DNA of 64,000 nt from Haematobia irritans (GCF_050003625.1 NC_134398.1:73523635-73587634); one strand, 5' to 3'. Positions 44,845 to 56,645 are shown, counted from the stretch's first letter. The notes: generated by a model from the letters alone, not told the origin. Numbers and translations are program-made.

Positions 44845-45180
44845 GTCATTCGAAGTCCATGGTCAGCGCATTTGTAGTAAAATTTACAAATTTAAAGAAA
44901 TCTTTATGCTTCCTTTGTGTATAATTTTTCCCGTTTTTTAGTTTATTTAACCATTGTACGTAAAAAATTATTAGAGTACCGGAAACTTTCTCCATACAGA
45001 ATAATTCCATGAACTACAATTTAGTGAAACAGAGAGTTCACTGTGTTCAATCTCTGATTGTGACCAGATTTGCAGTGCCGTATTGCATTCTTACTATTTT
45101 TGGAAACTGTACAAATATGTTCTGCTGTTTCAGTTTACATTGAACTCATTTGTATGGTCATGTGTTTTATAGCCATGTTT
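44845..45180 (-). repeat. Dispersed repeat, inverse of 49951-50340
   Basis: 'gtgtataatttttcccgttt' and 'ggaaactttctccatac' are the inverse of motifs at 50085 and 50020. It belongs to the family whose right end reads 'gttcactg...cagtg'. The LINE lies between the two copies. Confidence 0.5.
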
Positions 45181-45869
45181 AACTCACAAAATGTTTAAGA
45201 TCATTTTGAGATAAGGAAAATTTCGTAGATTTGTAGAAATTTTCGAAAAATTTAATATTTTTTTTTTGCAATGAACATCTGTTAAATTTGGCATATATTT
45301 AACGATGGACTTTTTTCCTGCGCATAAGCAATAAAAGACAAATCAAGTTTTACACAATTGGGTACATGCATGCATGCACGTATTACAAATGTTGTATAAT
45401 TTATGTGTAAGTAAATAGTATATTTGTCTGTATGAACTAAAGCAATGTTTTTTATTTATCTTCAGTCTACCCAATGTAATTAAAATTCTCTCAAAGGACA
45501 CAAAGCTAGATCTCTAATCGAGACCAATATACAATTCAAAGAATCCTTGTGAGGGTTGCCATATCTTAGATATTTTATTGTCAATTACAAGATATTTTAT
45601 TGTCAATTCAATTACAACAACCAAATTTCTCCAAAGTTTTAATGGAAATTTCTGAATTAATTTTGACAATGAAATCACACCATATATGCAATGACGGACT
45701 TTATGCGATCAGATATTTTAGAAAGAGAGATTAAACTAAGTAATTTTGAATAGAAAAATAAACGGAAATACATATGTTGTTGCTATGTCTTATTGTGAAA
45801 CCAAAGGAAGATACTTAGTATATTTCAGAAGCATCCTAATACACAGAAAAAAAGTAAATAGTTTTATGG
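45181..45869. other. Unassigned AT-rich sequence
   Basis: No repeat or gene recognised. The 5' junction of the LINE lies near its right end. Confidence 0.3.
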
Positions 45870-45875
45870 AAAAAA

Positions 45876-46757
45876 GTGTGTCATTCATCATACCATGCAA
45901 AATGTGCTGAGTTGGCGGCTCGTACTGCCGACAATCTGCGTGAAGATAAAGGCTTACGATGGTGCTGTAAAAATTGCAAAATATACGACGTGGAATTTTA
46001 TGCCTTCTTTAAAAATACCCGTGCAGAATTCGACCTAATTAATAAAGATCTCATTGCATTAACTGAGAAATTTGCAAAATATAAAACAGTTTTTGAGAAT
46101 GCATCATGTTTAGAAAAATTTCTGCAGTCTCCCACAGATTCATTACGAAAACGTAAAAAACCATCAAATCCTACAGATAAGGAAACTACATCTAATCTTA
46201 ATACCAATTCAAACATTAACATAACACCAATCCAGCACGTATTCAACGCAGAATTGGCCACAAATTTAGCTATGCCAATTCCACCACCTCAAACATCAAA
46301 TCCATCAACGAGTAATCCAGCAAATTCCCAAAGTTCAAACTTAACTGTTCCTAATTCGTCTTTAATTACTATGACACCATCTATATCCAATAGGTTTCAC
46401 ACCCCTTTAACTTCTCCTTTGTCAAATATACCACCAAAAGCATTACAAGTGGTGTCTTCCAAGAAAACTGTGTTTGCAGCTAAATTTGCTGCGGAAACAA
46501 CTATCGAGGATATTGCCTATTATATTAAATCGAAGTTACAAACTGAAATCGAACTGAGCATTTTTAAATTCAAATATCGTGAAAGAAGAAACAAGGCATC
46601 GTTTAAGATCATTGTTCCTGAGAACATTTTTGATAGAGTGGTCAATCCAGAATTTTGGCCACCCAATGCTCTAATTAAGGAATACATATATAAAGAACCA
46701 GCACAAACTGATATTGTCTATTTACCAAAAAATTCAAACAATGTTCCAAAAAACTAA
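45876..46757 (+). CDS. LINE ORF1 protein, N-terminally truncated
   Basis: 293 codons open from a GTG at 45876; the true start is missing because the element is truncated (an in-frame stop lies at 45855). Residues 7-34 (HAKC ... WCCKNC) are the last His-Cys and Cys-Cys pairs of a PHD-type zinc finger. Residues about 38-75 look helical (coiled coil likely). A Ser/Thr/Pro/Asn-rich linker (about 85-195) follows. A C-terminal globular domain starts at VFAAKFAAETTIEDIAYYIK and runs to FWPPNALIKEY, the RRM-like module usual in insect CR1/Jockey-type ORF1. Such proteins bind element RNA as a chaperone. The last codons CCA AAA AAC precede the stop TAA and form a -1 slippery heptamer (see findings). 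Confidence 0.85.
   Translation: MCHSSYHAKCAELAARTADNLREDKGLRWCCKNCKIYDVEFYAFFKNTRAEFDLINKDLIALTEKFAKYKTVFENASCLEKFLQSPTDSLRKRKKPSNPTDKETTSNLNTNSNINITPIQHVFNAELATNLAMPIPPPQTSNPSTSNPANSQSSNLTVPNSSLITMTPSISNRFHTPLTSPLSNIPPKALQVVSSKKTVFAAKFAAETTIEDIAYYIKSKLQTEIELSIFKFKYRERRNKASFKIIVPENIFDRVVNPEFWPPNALIKEYIYKEPAQTDIVYLPKNSNNVPKN
46748..46757 (+). promoter_or_regulatory. Candidate -1 frameshift site, ORF1/ORF2 junction
   Basis: A_AAA_AAC at 46748-46754, in the phase required for tandem slippage, directly followed by the ORF1 stop TAA at 46755-46757. A -1 shift enters ORF2 at CTA (46754). No strong downstream stem is evident by eye. Confidence 0.55.
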
Positions 46758-46819
46758 TTGCTGCTTTCGATAACAAGATTTCTTTAGTATATCAAAATGT
46801 TAGAGGTTTAAACACTAAA

Positions 46820-49606
46820 ATGTCAACTCTTTATTCAGACAGTTTTGGTTTCGATTTTCATATAATTGCATTTACTGAAACATGGCTTCAACCAAATGTT
46901 TATGATATGGAAATCTTATGTTCGAAATACAGAATATATAGACGCGATCGCGAAATTAATGAGAAGAAATCAGGTGGGGGAGTACTGGTAGCAGTGTCCG
47001 CTGAAATTCCTTCTGAACAGATTCAAATTCATGATATAACTGGTATTGAGATAGTTATTGTCAAAGTTCTCTTGAAAAATATGTCATTATTGATTTCTTG
47101 TTCTTATATTTCACCTTCATCGAACGACGAAATTTATTCTCAACACGTTTCGGCTATTTCATCTGCATCTCAATCTTTATTATCGTCATCTGATACATTA
47201 ATAGTTTTAGGCGATTTCAATCTCCCTTATGTCTCCTGGCTACATACTTCTGAATCTGAGAGTTTAATTCCTGTAATCTCAAATAGTATTTCTAATAATT
47301 TTCTTCATTCATTACTTAATCTTGGCCTTTTTCAAATAAATGATATTTTCAATTCACACGTCAGATTACTTGATCTGGTGTTTGTTAATAGAACATTTAA
47401 TATAAGTTTGGAATCCTGTCATGCTTTAACGCAACCTGAAGATCGTTATCACCCTACTATAATATTGCATCTTGCAGCCCCAAATCTTCCACGATCTAGG
47501 TACACCAATTCGAACCGAGAGTATTGCTTTGCTAAGACGAATTATACTATACTAAATTCATTGCTTTCCGCCGTAAATTGGGACGATATTCTTGATTCTA
47601 ATGATATTACCGAACTAGCATCCCGTTTTTACTCAATCCTACAGGATTGCATATCCAAATCAGTGCCTCGAATTATTATAAACGACAATTCTGGACCGCC
47701 ATGGAATACCAGAGTTCTATCGAAGCTGAAGAATCAAAAGAACAAGATGTACAAAAGATTCAAAAAATCAGGTTCAGCTCTTGATTTTTCGACCTATTCG
47801 ATAGCCCGATCGAAATACAACATTGCGAATAAATTGGCTCATCAAGACTATTTAAATAGAATGAAAGATCAACTGAGAGTTGATCCTAAGTCTTTCTACA
47901 AATTTGTAAATTCAAAACGCCAATCTAGTGGCCTACCAACATATCTTAAATATAAGTCCTCAACTGCCGACAATGATGTAGACATTTCTAATATATTTGC
48001 AGATTTCTTTGCTACGACATATTCGGATAAGTGTTATGATGGTAACAACATCTATCCATACATGACTAGGAACTGTAACAGAATTGATATCTCTTACATA
48101 GATGAGAGCACCATTTTAAGTAATCTTAGATCTCTGAAATCTACATTTAATGCTGGCCCTGATGGTATTCCGTCCTGTATTCTGAAACAATGTGCCGATA
48201 TACTTTCATATCCTCTATCTTTACTGTTTAATAAGTCACTAAAGTCAGGAAATCTTCCTAATATATGGAAACAATCATATATAATGCCTTTATTCAAATC
48301 GGGTAATCGAAACGACGCATGCAACTATCGAGGTATTTCGAATCTTTGTGCCATTCCGAAGTTGATGGAAAAGATCTTAACAAGTTCTCTTTCCCATCAG
48401 ATTTCTTCATTATTATCTGGTTTTAGGAAAAAACGATCGACCATAACCAACTTTTTGGAATTTACCTGTTTGGTTAATGATGCTTTTAGGGATCGCTTTC
48501 AGACAGATACAATATACACTGATTTCAGTAAAGCTTTCGACAAAGTCAATCATGCTCTCCTTTTACATAAGTTGGATATGATTGGCTTCAGCGAACCTTT
48601 ATTGAAATGGTTTCATTCGTATTTAATTGGTCGGACACAATATGTTAAGTTCGGTAGTGCAACATCTAGACCTATCACTGTTACCTCGGGTGTTCCTCAG
48701 GGCAGCCACCTCGGACCTGTTTTATTTTGTCTATTCATCAATGACCTCCCATCAGTTGTAAAATTTTCTAATATTCTTATGTTTGCGGATGACGTAAAGA
48801 TATTTCGTTCCTATAATAATCCCGACGAACGAAGGTATCTTCAGTTCGACCTTGATAACTTTTACGATTGGTGTGAGACAAATTTAATGGAATTAAATAT
48901 CTCGAAATGTAAATTGATGCGCTTTTCGAGAAGAACTGTATTCGAGTCGAGTTATTCTATTGGGACTAACGAGCTGGAAGCAGTAGATTCTTTCAAGGAT
49001 CTTGGATTGCTAATGGACCAGCGACTGAACTTTCGCCAACATGTGTCTATGGCCATCAGTAAGGCATTTGTTACTCTCGGATTCATGAAACGTTGGAGTA
49101 AAGAATTTAGAGATTACTCAATTACCAAGATACTTTACACTTCATTAGTACGAAGCAACCTTGAGTACGGTTCTATAATTTGGGATCCATATTATACAAT
49201 CCACTCAAATAAGATTGAATCCGTCCAGAAGCAATTTCTTCTATTCTGCCTTCGACACAGAGGTTGGGATCGCCAGTCTTTACCATCGTATCAATTTCGC
49301 CTAAATCTTATAAAATTACCCTCACTGCAAAGTCGTAGAACTATGTTAAATATTTCTTTCATAATGAATATAATTCAAGGTGAAATTGATTCTGAGTTTC
49401 TTCTCAACAAACTGTCATTTAACATACCTGTTAGATGTAGCAGAAATTTTGAACCGCTAAAAATTCCGTATTATAGATCAGATTATGCAAACAACGATCC
49501 GTTACGAAGGTTATGCCTTCAGTTCAATAAATATTATGCCATTATAAATCTGTCTGAGCAACGAGTTGTTCTGAAGAGAAATATTATTTTACACTTAAAC
49601 CAGTAG
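46820..49606 (+). CDS. LINE ORF2: endonuclease and reverse transcriptase
   Basis: 928 codons from the first ATG, uninterrupted. The frame is open upstream to 46712 with no ATG, and this leader encodes the first endonuclease motif (SLVYQNVRGLNTK), so the real product probably starts before 46820. AP-type endonuclease: FTETWL (Glu20), GDFN (131-134), LLDLVF (Asp185) and a late His (about 211). Reverse transcriptase: NAGPDGIP, motif A YTDFSKAFD (Asp568), GVPQGSHLGP, and the catalytic FADD (655-658), then KCKLMRFSR. There is no RNase H domain. The protein nicks the target and primes reverse transcription of the element RNA. All expected catalytic residues are present, so this copy could supply activity in trans if expressed; as a 5'-truncated copy it probably lacks its own promoter. 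Confidence 0.93.
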   Translation: MSTLYSDSFGFDFHIIAFTETWLQPNVYDMEILCSKYRIYRRDREINEKKSGGGVLVAVSAEIPSEQIQIHDITGIEIVIVKVLLKNMSLLISCSYISPSSNDEIYSQHVSAISSASQSLLSSSDTLIVLGDFNLPYVSWLHTSESESLIPVISNSISNNFLHSLLNLGLFQINDIFNSHVRLLDLVFVNRTFNISLESCHALTQPEDRYHPTIILHLAAPNLPRSRYTNSNREYCFAKTNYTILNSLLSAVNWDDILDSNDITELASRFYSILQDCISKSVPRIIINDNSGPPWNTRVLSKLKNQKNKMYKRFKKSGSALDFSTYSIARSKYNIANKLAHQDYLNRMKDQLRVDPKSFYKFVNSKRQSSGLPTYLKYKSSTADNDVDISNIFADFFATTYSDKCYDGNNIYPYMTRNCNRIDISYIDESTILSNLRSLKSTFNAGPDGIPSCILKQCADILSYPLSLLFNKSLKSGNLPNIWKQSYIMPLFKSGNRNDACNYRGISNLCAIPKLMEKILTSSLSHQISSLLSGFRKKRSTITNFLEFTCLVNDAFRDRFQTDTIYTDFSKAFDKVNHALLLHKLDMIGFSEPLLKWFHSYLIGRTQYVKFGSATSRPITVTSGVPQGSHLGPVLFCLFINDLPSVVKFSNILMFADDVKIFRSYNNPDERRYLQFDLDNFYDWCETNLMELNISKCKLMRFSRRTVFESSYSIGTNELEAVDSFKDLGLLMDQRLNFRQHVSMAISKAFVTLGFMKRWSKEFRDYSITKILYTSLVRSNLEYGSIIWDPYYTIHSNKIESVQKQFLLFCLRHRGWDRQSLPSYQFRLNLIKLPSLQSRRTMLNISFIMNIIQGEIDSEFLLNKLSFNIPVRCSRNFEPLKIPYYRSDYANNDPLRRLCLQFNKYYAIINLSEQRVVLKRNIILHLNQ

Positions 49607-49670
49607 TTATCTTTATCTTTGTTTGTACATATTAGTCTGTAAGGATTTTGTATCTATAGACTTAATAAAT

Positions 49671-49698
<28 letters not shown>

Positions 49699-49701
<3 letters not shown>

Positions 49702-49950
49702 CTCATTCGAAATTGAACTAAATTGTACTCCACATTTGCGCAATGCGTCGTTAAAACAAAATAAATGTATTATGGTAAAATTTTTGGAAATTCGGGCGAT
49801 GCCTATATGGGACCTGTATCAACATCTGAATCGATTTCTATTATTTTGGCAGGCTTAGTTTATACTATAGAATATTACATTGTGTCAACTTTGAGTAAGA
49901 TTGGTTAGTAACATAAATAAACATATTTGGCAAAATCGAGCGAGACATAC
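49699..49950. other. LINE 3' flank, unassigned
   Basis: Sequence immediately after the poly(A) tract. No repeat recognised. Confidence 0.3.
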
Positions 49951-50340
49951 ACTCAAAAAAAAGTGAACTCTTTATTTCACTAAAGCTAATTTAACTTTAT
50001 TATAGTTCATGGAATTATTATGATTGGAGAAAGTTTCCTTTACTCTAATAATTTTTTACGTACGATAGTTAACTAAAAAACGGGAAAAATTATACACAAA
50101 TTAAACACAAAGATTGTCACTAAAGACATTCATGGAATTTTGAACTACAATTGTTTCAAACTATAAAATTTTCTTTGTCAAGTGAAAAAAATTATTTATG
50201 TCTAATAAATTTTCTTGAATTTGTCGAAAAATATTTACTTAATTTTGTGATATCGGCGAGATGCCAGCGTTTGTAATACTGTTTAGTTGAAATTTTCTAA
50301 AAATATTCAAATTTTTTTTTAAATTAACCAAAAGTTTTCT
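49951..50340 (+). repeat. Dispersed repeat with CACTC... end
   Basis: Starts 'tacactcaaaaaaaagtgaa' and includes 'aaacgggaaaaattatacac'. Inverse copy at 44845-45180. Confidence 0.5.
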
Positions 50341-50379
50341 TCCTAGTGGGTTCACTGTTTATTCAGTGTATATACTTGA

Positions 50380-50660
50380 AGCGTTTTTATCTAACGATTC
50401 AATAAATCAGATATTTTAAAGACGATTTCTTCAAATCAAAAATGTTTTTTATTTTAAGGAAAATTTGCCTTAGTTCAATGACATTCGAATTTAAGTGAGG
50501 GACGCAAATTTCCAAGATTCACGTCCTAAATTTAATTACAACAATTCTTGAAGCAAAGGTTAAAAAATTTCATTATTTTGAAGAAAGTTTTTCGTAATAT
50601 TGTATAAATTTAGGTTGTATAATCTTTCATATTAAGTCAAAGTTTTATGCAGTGTATATT
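50380..50660 (+). repeat. MITE family 4 fragment
   Basis: Matches the right half of family 4 ('cagatattttaaagacgatt', 'aggttgtataatctttcat') and ends in 'gcagtgta'. Confidence 0.5.
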
Positions 50661-50816
50661 TTTACCATCTATAAAATAACACCTTAAAAAATAAAAAAAA
50701 AATACTAAACCTAAAAAACAATCATTGGTAACATATCTTGACCATTTACCTACGCAGTAGTTCATTCTTACTATTTTTGGAAACGTGCAAAAATGTTCTC
50801 CAGTTTTAGTTCACTA

Positions 50817-51058
50817 CACGGATGAAAAAGACTGTTTTTCATATGTTTGGCTATAAACATTATATGTTTGGAACACAAATTTTTAAACACAATATTTTTG
50901 AGTGCAAGCATATAATGTTCATAAACTAGCATAACATGTTTGGGACATATATGTTAATATGTTAGAACATATTATGTTTGGGACATAAAATATAATATGC
51001 TTGGATGCAAACATATATTAGTTTAGAAAAAGCCTATAAACATATATGTGTTTAGTAG
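50817..51058 (+). repeat. MITE family 1, left half
   Basis: CACGGATGAAAAAGACTG after TA, through 'cctataaacatatatgtg'; the right half is missing. Confidence 0.65.
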
Positions 51059-51169
51059 CTTGGAGCGCTATTTAACAGGGAGCGATATTGAATTAAGTTG
51101 ATGGTTGTTGCTTGTTATTACAAAATTCACATTTTATTTTTCCTTGGGCAGTTGATCAGCTACTTCTTT

Positions 51170-51785
51170 GATCCTTACAAACTGTGTGGTCCGCTGTTCG
51201 AATCCCCGTCCGGCAAAAGGTAAAATTAAAATAAAAAAAATCATACAATTGAATAATTTCTTCTACAATGTTTGTATTACAGAAAAAGGTGCTAAGAACT
51301 AAAAAATCTCGTGGAAGTGAGAAAGATGTCGGGGAATATACAATTGGGCAGAAACAAAATTTTGAGCATTCAGGTCGAAAACCTATGTTGTTAGCACCTA
51401 CATTACCTGTTTATTTTCATAATTCACTATGATTGTAAATATATAAATAAATAAATAAAATTTTGAGCACAATATTGTTTGGGAGAATTTTTTTAAGCAT
51501 ATAATATTTTTTGGTGCAAAATGCTTCCAAACATATTATATGGTCACATAATAACATATTGTTTTTTGGAAGACAACATTATTGAATTTGGATGCAAAAA
51601 TACAAAATGTTTGGAACTTAGACTACCCAAACATATATTGTTTAGACCAATATGCTTTCAAACATATTATATATTGGTAGAGATCAAACATATAAATGTT
51701 TAGGAAATACCCAAAAATGTATATGCTTGAAGCAAAATATGTTTGGGAGTATATGTTATAGAAGCGATTTTTTGTAAGGGTGTAT
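51170..51785 (+). repeat. Block T, right half
   Basis: Begins inside the tRNA-like module ('ttacaaactgtgtggtccgc', B-box-like 'gttcgaatccc') and runs to 'gattttttgtaagggtgta'. The left half is absent. Confidence 0.55.
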
Positions 51786-51900
51786 ACATACTTGCGATAA
51801 GAAAAATTGCATTCGGAAAAATAATAAAATAAACATAAATTATTTTTTTTAATAAAAATAACTTACATTTAGCCTCATTTTAAAACTTTTTTTCTGGGTA

Positions 51901-52352
51901 CACGGACGAAAAAGACGGTTTTTCATATGTTTGGGTGAAAAAATTATATGTTTGGAACTCAAAACTTTTAACATAATATTTTTAAGTGCAAGCATATAAT
52001 GTTCATAAACTAGCATAACATGTTTGGGACATATATGTTAAAATGTTAGAACATATTATGTTTGGGACATAAAATGTTTGTAAATATAATATGCTTGGAT
52101 GCAAACATATATTAATTTAGAAATAGCGTATATATGTGTTTAGAAAGAGAGACCTAGAGAGTATGCTGCAAGTAAAATAATGGAAGTAAGCTAAATTCAT
52201 TAAAATTTTTTTCTACCAGTGTATGCCTGAGGTGAGACATAATATGTTTTAACAATACAAACAATAGTTTGGACCAATCCTGAAAATATATATTCTTGAA
52301 GCAAAATGTGTTTAGGGCATATGTTACAGAAGCGATTTTTTTTTTGAGGGTG
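51901..52352 (+). mobile_element. MITE family 1, complete copy
   Basis: 452 bp from CACGGACGAAAAAGACGG to TTTTTGAGGGTG with TA on both sides. It is the best-preserved copy in the window. Confidence 0.75.
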
Positions 52353-52499
52353 TACTTATTTCATTAACCTTATTCCATAAATCACATAACATATCCATGA
52401 TTTGAGAATTAATTAAAAATTGTGATTTTCAATTGTAGTTATAACGAATGGTATTCCAACCGTTTTTTTTCTATCAAAAAGTACATTTTTGGATGAAGT

Positions 52500-52674
52500 A
52501 CAAAAAAAAAACTTCTGTAACATATACTCCCAAACACATTCTTCTTCAATCATATATATTTTGAGGATTGGTCCAAACAAAATATTGTACTTAAAAATTA
52601 TGTGTTGAAATTTGAGTTCCAAACATGTAATTTTTACACCGAAACATATGAAAAACAGTCTTCTTTCGTCAGTG
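52500..52674 (-). repeat. MITE family 1, deleted copy, reverse
   Basis: Both outer ends are present ('aacttctgtaacatatactc' and 'cttctttcgtcagtg' before TA) but most of the interior is deleted. Confidence 0.55.
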
Positions 52675-52869
52675 TACCAGCGTATCTATTGTGTGAGTGT
52701 CCTATTTAAAGCTAGCACTTTGTTCGGGTTTTCAGAACAAAAACATTAAAATAAAAGTGCAAAAATATACATAGATAATTAGTTTTATAAAAGTTTTAAA
52801 GATTTGTTGATTTTGTCTTTTAAAATGAATTGACTCAAAAAAGCAACAATGAGAACAAACGCGGAAACC

Positions 52870-52910
52870 ACACGCAGAGAAGGAATATGATCACCCCAAA
52901 CATGTTTCAT
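52870..52910. repeat. Fragment of the hairpin MITE
   Basis: CACGCAGAGAAGGAATATGA followed by 'tcaccccaaacatgtttca', matching one arm of 32681-32930. Confidence 0.7.
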
Positions 52911-54598
52911 TTAATGGCTTCTTCCATGTTAAGCTCAATGACTTAACATGCATCTAAGTTTTTATATGAGTCATAAGCCCTCCTTTAATGGCTTCTAAAC
53001 AGCATTTCAGTTTTTGTTCAGATGGCAACTCTGATCAATGTGAGTTTTGGTTTTGGTGCGTACTAAGGATTCTTTGTCGAAGACGAAATGCCACACGACC
53101 AGCAACCAACTCTTGGTCATTTAGATGGACATCCCCTGTGTGCTTCTTACCCTTCCACTTTTTAAAAATCTGGCCCTTTGTTTGCTTACCCGCCTTGTTT
53201 TTGTATTCGGGATGGTCGTTCCTATTGATGAAGCAAACATTTTAATCATAAGTAAATCACCGAGGGTTAAAGCAAATGCCCTCAAAAATAAATACACATA
53301 CATAAATACACATGTACATATATGTGTGCCCTTAGAGATAAGGAAAAGATATAGTCCATAGCCATTCAGAGCTCACATGAGATAGGACATACATATTGGG
53401 TTGCCATCAAAGAGCTCATGTTTTGGTAGTCTGTTATTCGTTCGCTGTGACATAACGCTAGACAAACTTTGTTGGATTTTATATAATTTTTTACTTTATA
53501 TGTTCTATTTCTTTTATTTTTTTCTTTACTAACACACATCACTACCTTCTCTATCTCGCTCACTCTCTCTGCTGCCATCAAAACTGAAGACATGCCAAAC
53601 CTTTCAAATTTTGCCACTGCAACTGCATGAAAGGATTTGAAATGGTGCAATGTAAGGAGCATAATCTATTCAACAAAAACTACAACTTCGAATGCAAAGT
53701 CTGAGATTGGAAGAATGCAATCGCAGAGTTCAAAATAAGAATGCTAGAATACTCATTCGTATGTTTATACAAACATGAATATTCATGATTAAATGTGCAT
53801 GTACATATACGACTTTCCATATCCCAGCGGCATATTTAGTTAATTCTTTTAGTATTCGATGCAAATCGCGTCGGTGTTGCCAGATTGTATTTTGATAAAG
53901 TGACGTTTCCTCTATTTACGTTAGCAATTTATTGTGATAAATTTGCCGAATAACATGTAATTGATAGTAGTAGAGTGTAATAAATAATCACAGCTGTAAA
54001 TATGTATTACTATTTTAGCACTTAATACATTAAGAATGTAAGATTTTGTTTTCTGTTTGTCGATTGTTTTTAAATGATGCCAGTATTGCATATTTTTAGA
54101 CATGTCATGGATAATCGAGTACTCTATTTTCTTTTAGTCCGTTACGGTTCCAATACTAAAACATAACAAGTCTATTATCTTGGTTCGTATTATTTTTGCA
54201 GCATTTGAATCCACTATGCATGCATCTCCTATATTTTATTCGGTAACAAAGAGGCATTTTTAATGCAATAAGAGTGGCTTAATTATTTTGGTTTGAAAGC
54301 CGTGTGACTAGATCTAAAAAAGTTTTGCAGCTAAATCAGCATTAAAATTAACCTAAACTATATAACAAAATGCCAAAGAAAAAACTATGTTAGATTTTAA
54401 AACTATTTTTAATAAGGTGGTCGCGATAAAAATTGTTTCTTCAAAGTTGATTCGATATACGTTGCAATAGAATAAAATACTAGTATTTTTCGTTAGATGA
54501 AAGCATATAACGGACATTTTGTAAGCGGCCCGTATCTTTCTTATGGGAGCAAAAACAATGCATAATATTTTCTTACGAAATTTTCGGTATCAAATATA
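52911..54598. other. Unassigned sequence, no firm gene
   Basis: About 1.7 kb, including a lower-AT part (52980-53700). Short frames on both strands (52988-53245, 53121-53303, 53366-53662) have no recognisable domains. Bases near 52930-52950 ('ccatgttaagctcaatgac') recall the body of SINE family A. Confidence 0.35.
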
Positions 54599-55136
54599 CA
54601 CTCAAAAAAAAAAGTTTACTTGGATCCAAAGATTTTGACCTTCCTTTAAGGATTTTGGTATTGATTCCGAGCCATAGATGCGGCTTCTTCAAAATAAAGA
54701 AAATTTTTAGCGACCTATCTGGCTTTAAATCTAGGACCAATAAAATTACATTGTTAGCTCAAATTTAAACATAATTTTCATTGTATTGACAAGAAAATTA
54801 ATTGATGTATGGCAATTTTGATTGAAATAGGTTCAGATTTAGATATAAATTGGGATACAGATCTTATTTATCAAAATGTCATTCTCTTTTCACGGTTTAT
54901 TAATAAAGGTACTCGCGTACAAACAAATGCCAGTTTAAAAATCCAAATTATAACGGATATTTCAAAGTAAACAATGTTTTCGTTTTTCCAAAAAAAAACT
55001 TTACACCAAATTTGAAGCATTTTTATCTTAAATCTAAAGTTTCAATATTTCAGTTAATTTAAGGACAATTTCTTTAAATCAAAAATGTGTTTCTTTACTG
55101 TAAGGAAATTTAGCCTTAGTCTAAAGTTTTTCAGTG
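54599..55136 (+). mobile_element. MITE family 4, complete copy
   Basis: 538 bp with CACTCAAAAAAAAAAG and TTTTTCAGTG ends, TA on both sides. Confidence 0.75.
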
Positions 55137-55138
55137 TA

Positions 55139-55846
55139 CCAATGCATTTCTAATGGATATTAAATTTCCGCTGACATACCGGGCTTAAGCTGACACAATT
55201 TATTAAGTTCTAAAATTCTTCAAAGTTGTAATCAAAATATAGAGTTTGAATAAAAAAAATTTCTATTCTAAAAAAATATTTATATATTTGAAATTTTGTT
55301 AAATAAATAATTAAAAAAGCAAAGAAAAGTGCTAACTGCTGAATGAACATTTTGCGGCTAAATACTAAAAATAAATGTTTAGCTGCATAAATGGCTGACG
55401 CTGTGCCATTTTTGTTTAAATTGGAAGAATAGGGTGAGTGCAGCAAATGTGGTATACCCATTTGATTTTCGATATCCAAAATTTTTTTTCCTCCGACGAG
55501 GCTAAGATATTATCAGATTTATTTTACTAGTGTTAGCCATCCACGCAACTATGAGCGAAAAATAAGAAACCCATAATTCCGGATATATTTGCGAATTTAT
55601 TAAAAAACACATTATGCACGAATTCATAATGTATGTAGAATTTTTTGTAAAAAAAATAAATGCAATATATGTATCGCAATTGCATACATTTTATGCGTAT
55701 TTAGTACTCGTCAGTTATTTACATCCGAAAATTAATAAATTTAAAATATACACACAAAAAAGTGTATCGTAAATTTAAGTGATTTTTACAAAAATTTATT
55801 ACAGGAATGTTCCAGAAAGTTAGTTCATTTTTCGTATCTTCAACGA
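55139..55846. other. Unassigned AT-rich sequence
   Basis: The reverse frame 55210-55479 (89 codons) is Phe/Ile-rich by composition; no gene supported. Confidence 0.3.
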
Positions 55847-55854
55847 AAATTAAT

Positions 55855-56645
55855 CCGGGCTGTGGAGTCGAGTCAAATTTTCTCGACTCCGACTCCAGCA
55901 TTTCTTATTGACCTCGACTCCGACTCTTGAGTCGACTCCAGGTGGTGCACCTATATCTCATTTTAACAGTATTCCAATTGTAATTTTAAGGTGTAGTGTT
56001 CCACAACAATCAACAACAATCTCTTGTTATCTACCAGAAGTTTAAGAAGTAAAATCCTGGTATTAATCTATATAGGCATTTTATAAAAAATAAATCTATA
56101 TAAAAAAAGAAACATACACAAAAATCAAAATGTCGGGCTAATCAGGTAGAATGTTTAGATGTTAAAAAATGTAATGTGTCGGTTATAGAAAACAAACATA
56201 AACTGCCAACAATTAGGACGGGCGGAATTTTAAATATCCACAAATTTAAATATCCACTAGGAATAGCTGGACAGTTACGAATATTGTTTCTATAGAAATA
56301 AAGTGGTGAAATACGATTATAAGGGGAAAAACTTCTTAAAACAAATCGGATGATGGGTTTATCTGTAGGTGCTATATCACAATATTGTCCGGTATGAACC
56401 ATCTTCGAACTCGACATGCCTGCCAAAAAATTTAGAACGTTAGGTTCTACTGCCATATTGCCTTAAAATTTTACCTTTATCAAGAGTATATATATGACCA
56501 AAAATCGATATTTTAATATGTTAAAAATGTTCGATAGGATAGGAAGTTTTTTTTTTTAAATTTCTACGACTCCGGCTCCGACTCCAGCAAAATCTTCAGA
56601 CTTCGACTCCAAGACTCCGAGTCCGGCTCCGACTCCACAGCCCTG
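55855..56645. mobile_element. hAT-type element with GGCTGTGGAGTCG ends
   Basis: 791 bp. The right end is the inverse of CAGGGCTGTGGAGTCGG; the left reads CCGGGCTGTGGAGTCG. The sub-terminal regions are runs of 'gactcc'/'ggagtc' words. TSD AAATTAAT (55847-55854) against AAATTAAC (56646-56653), 7 of 8 matching. The reverse frame 56142-56456 (104 codons) has no similarity to transposases I know. Confidence 0.8.

Larger units (their letters stand above)
45870..49698 (+). mobile_element. CR1-like non-LTR retrotransposon (LINE)
   Basis: About 3.8 kb: partial ORF1, intact ORF2, a short 3' UTR with AATAAA at 49664-49669, and a 28-base poly(A) run (49671-49698). The 5' end cuts the ORF1 zinc finger, so the copy is 5'-truncated, as is usual for target-primed insertion. 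I find no convincing TSD. ORF1 with a PHD-like finger and ORF2 with endonuclease plus RT lacking RNase H point to the CR1/Jockey assemblage, with CR1-like favoured. The intact ORF2 and long pure poly(A) suggest a young insertion. Confidence 0.9.

Noticed and set aside
52988..53662. Cluster of short frames on both strands in lower-AT DNA
   Set aside because: Mutually overlapping, no recognisable domain, and splice sites would have to be invented to join them.
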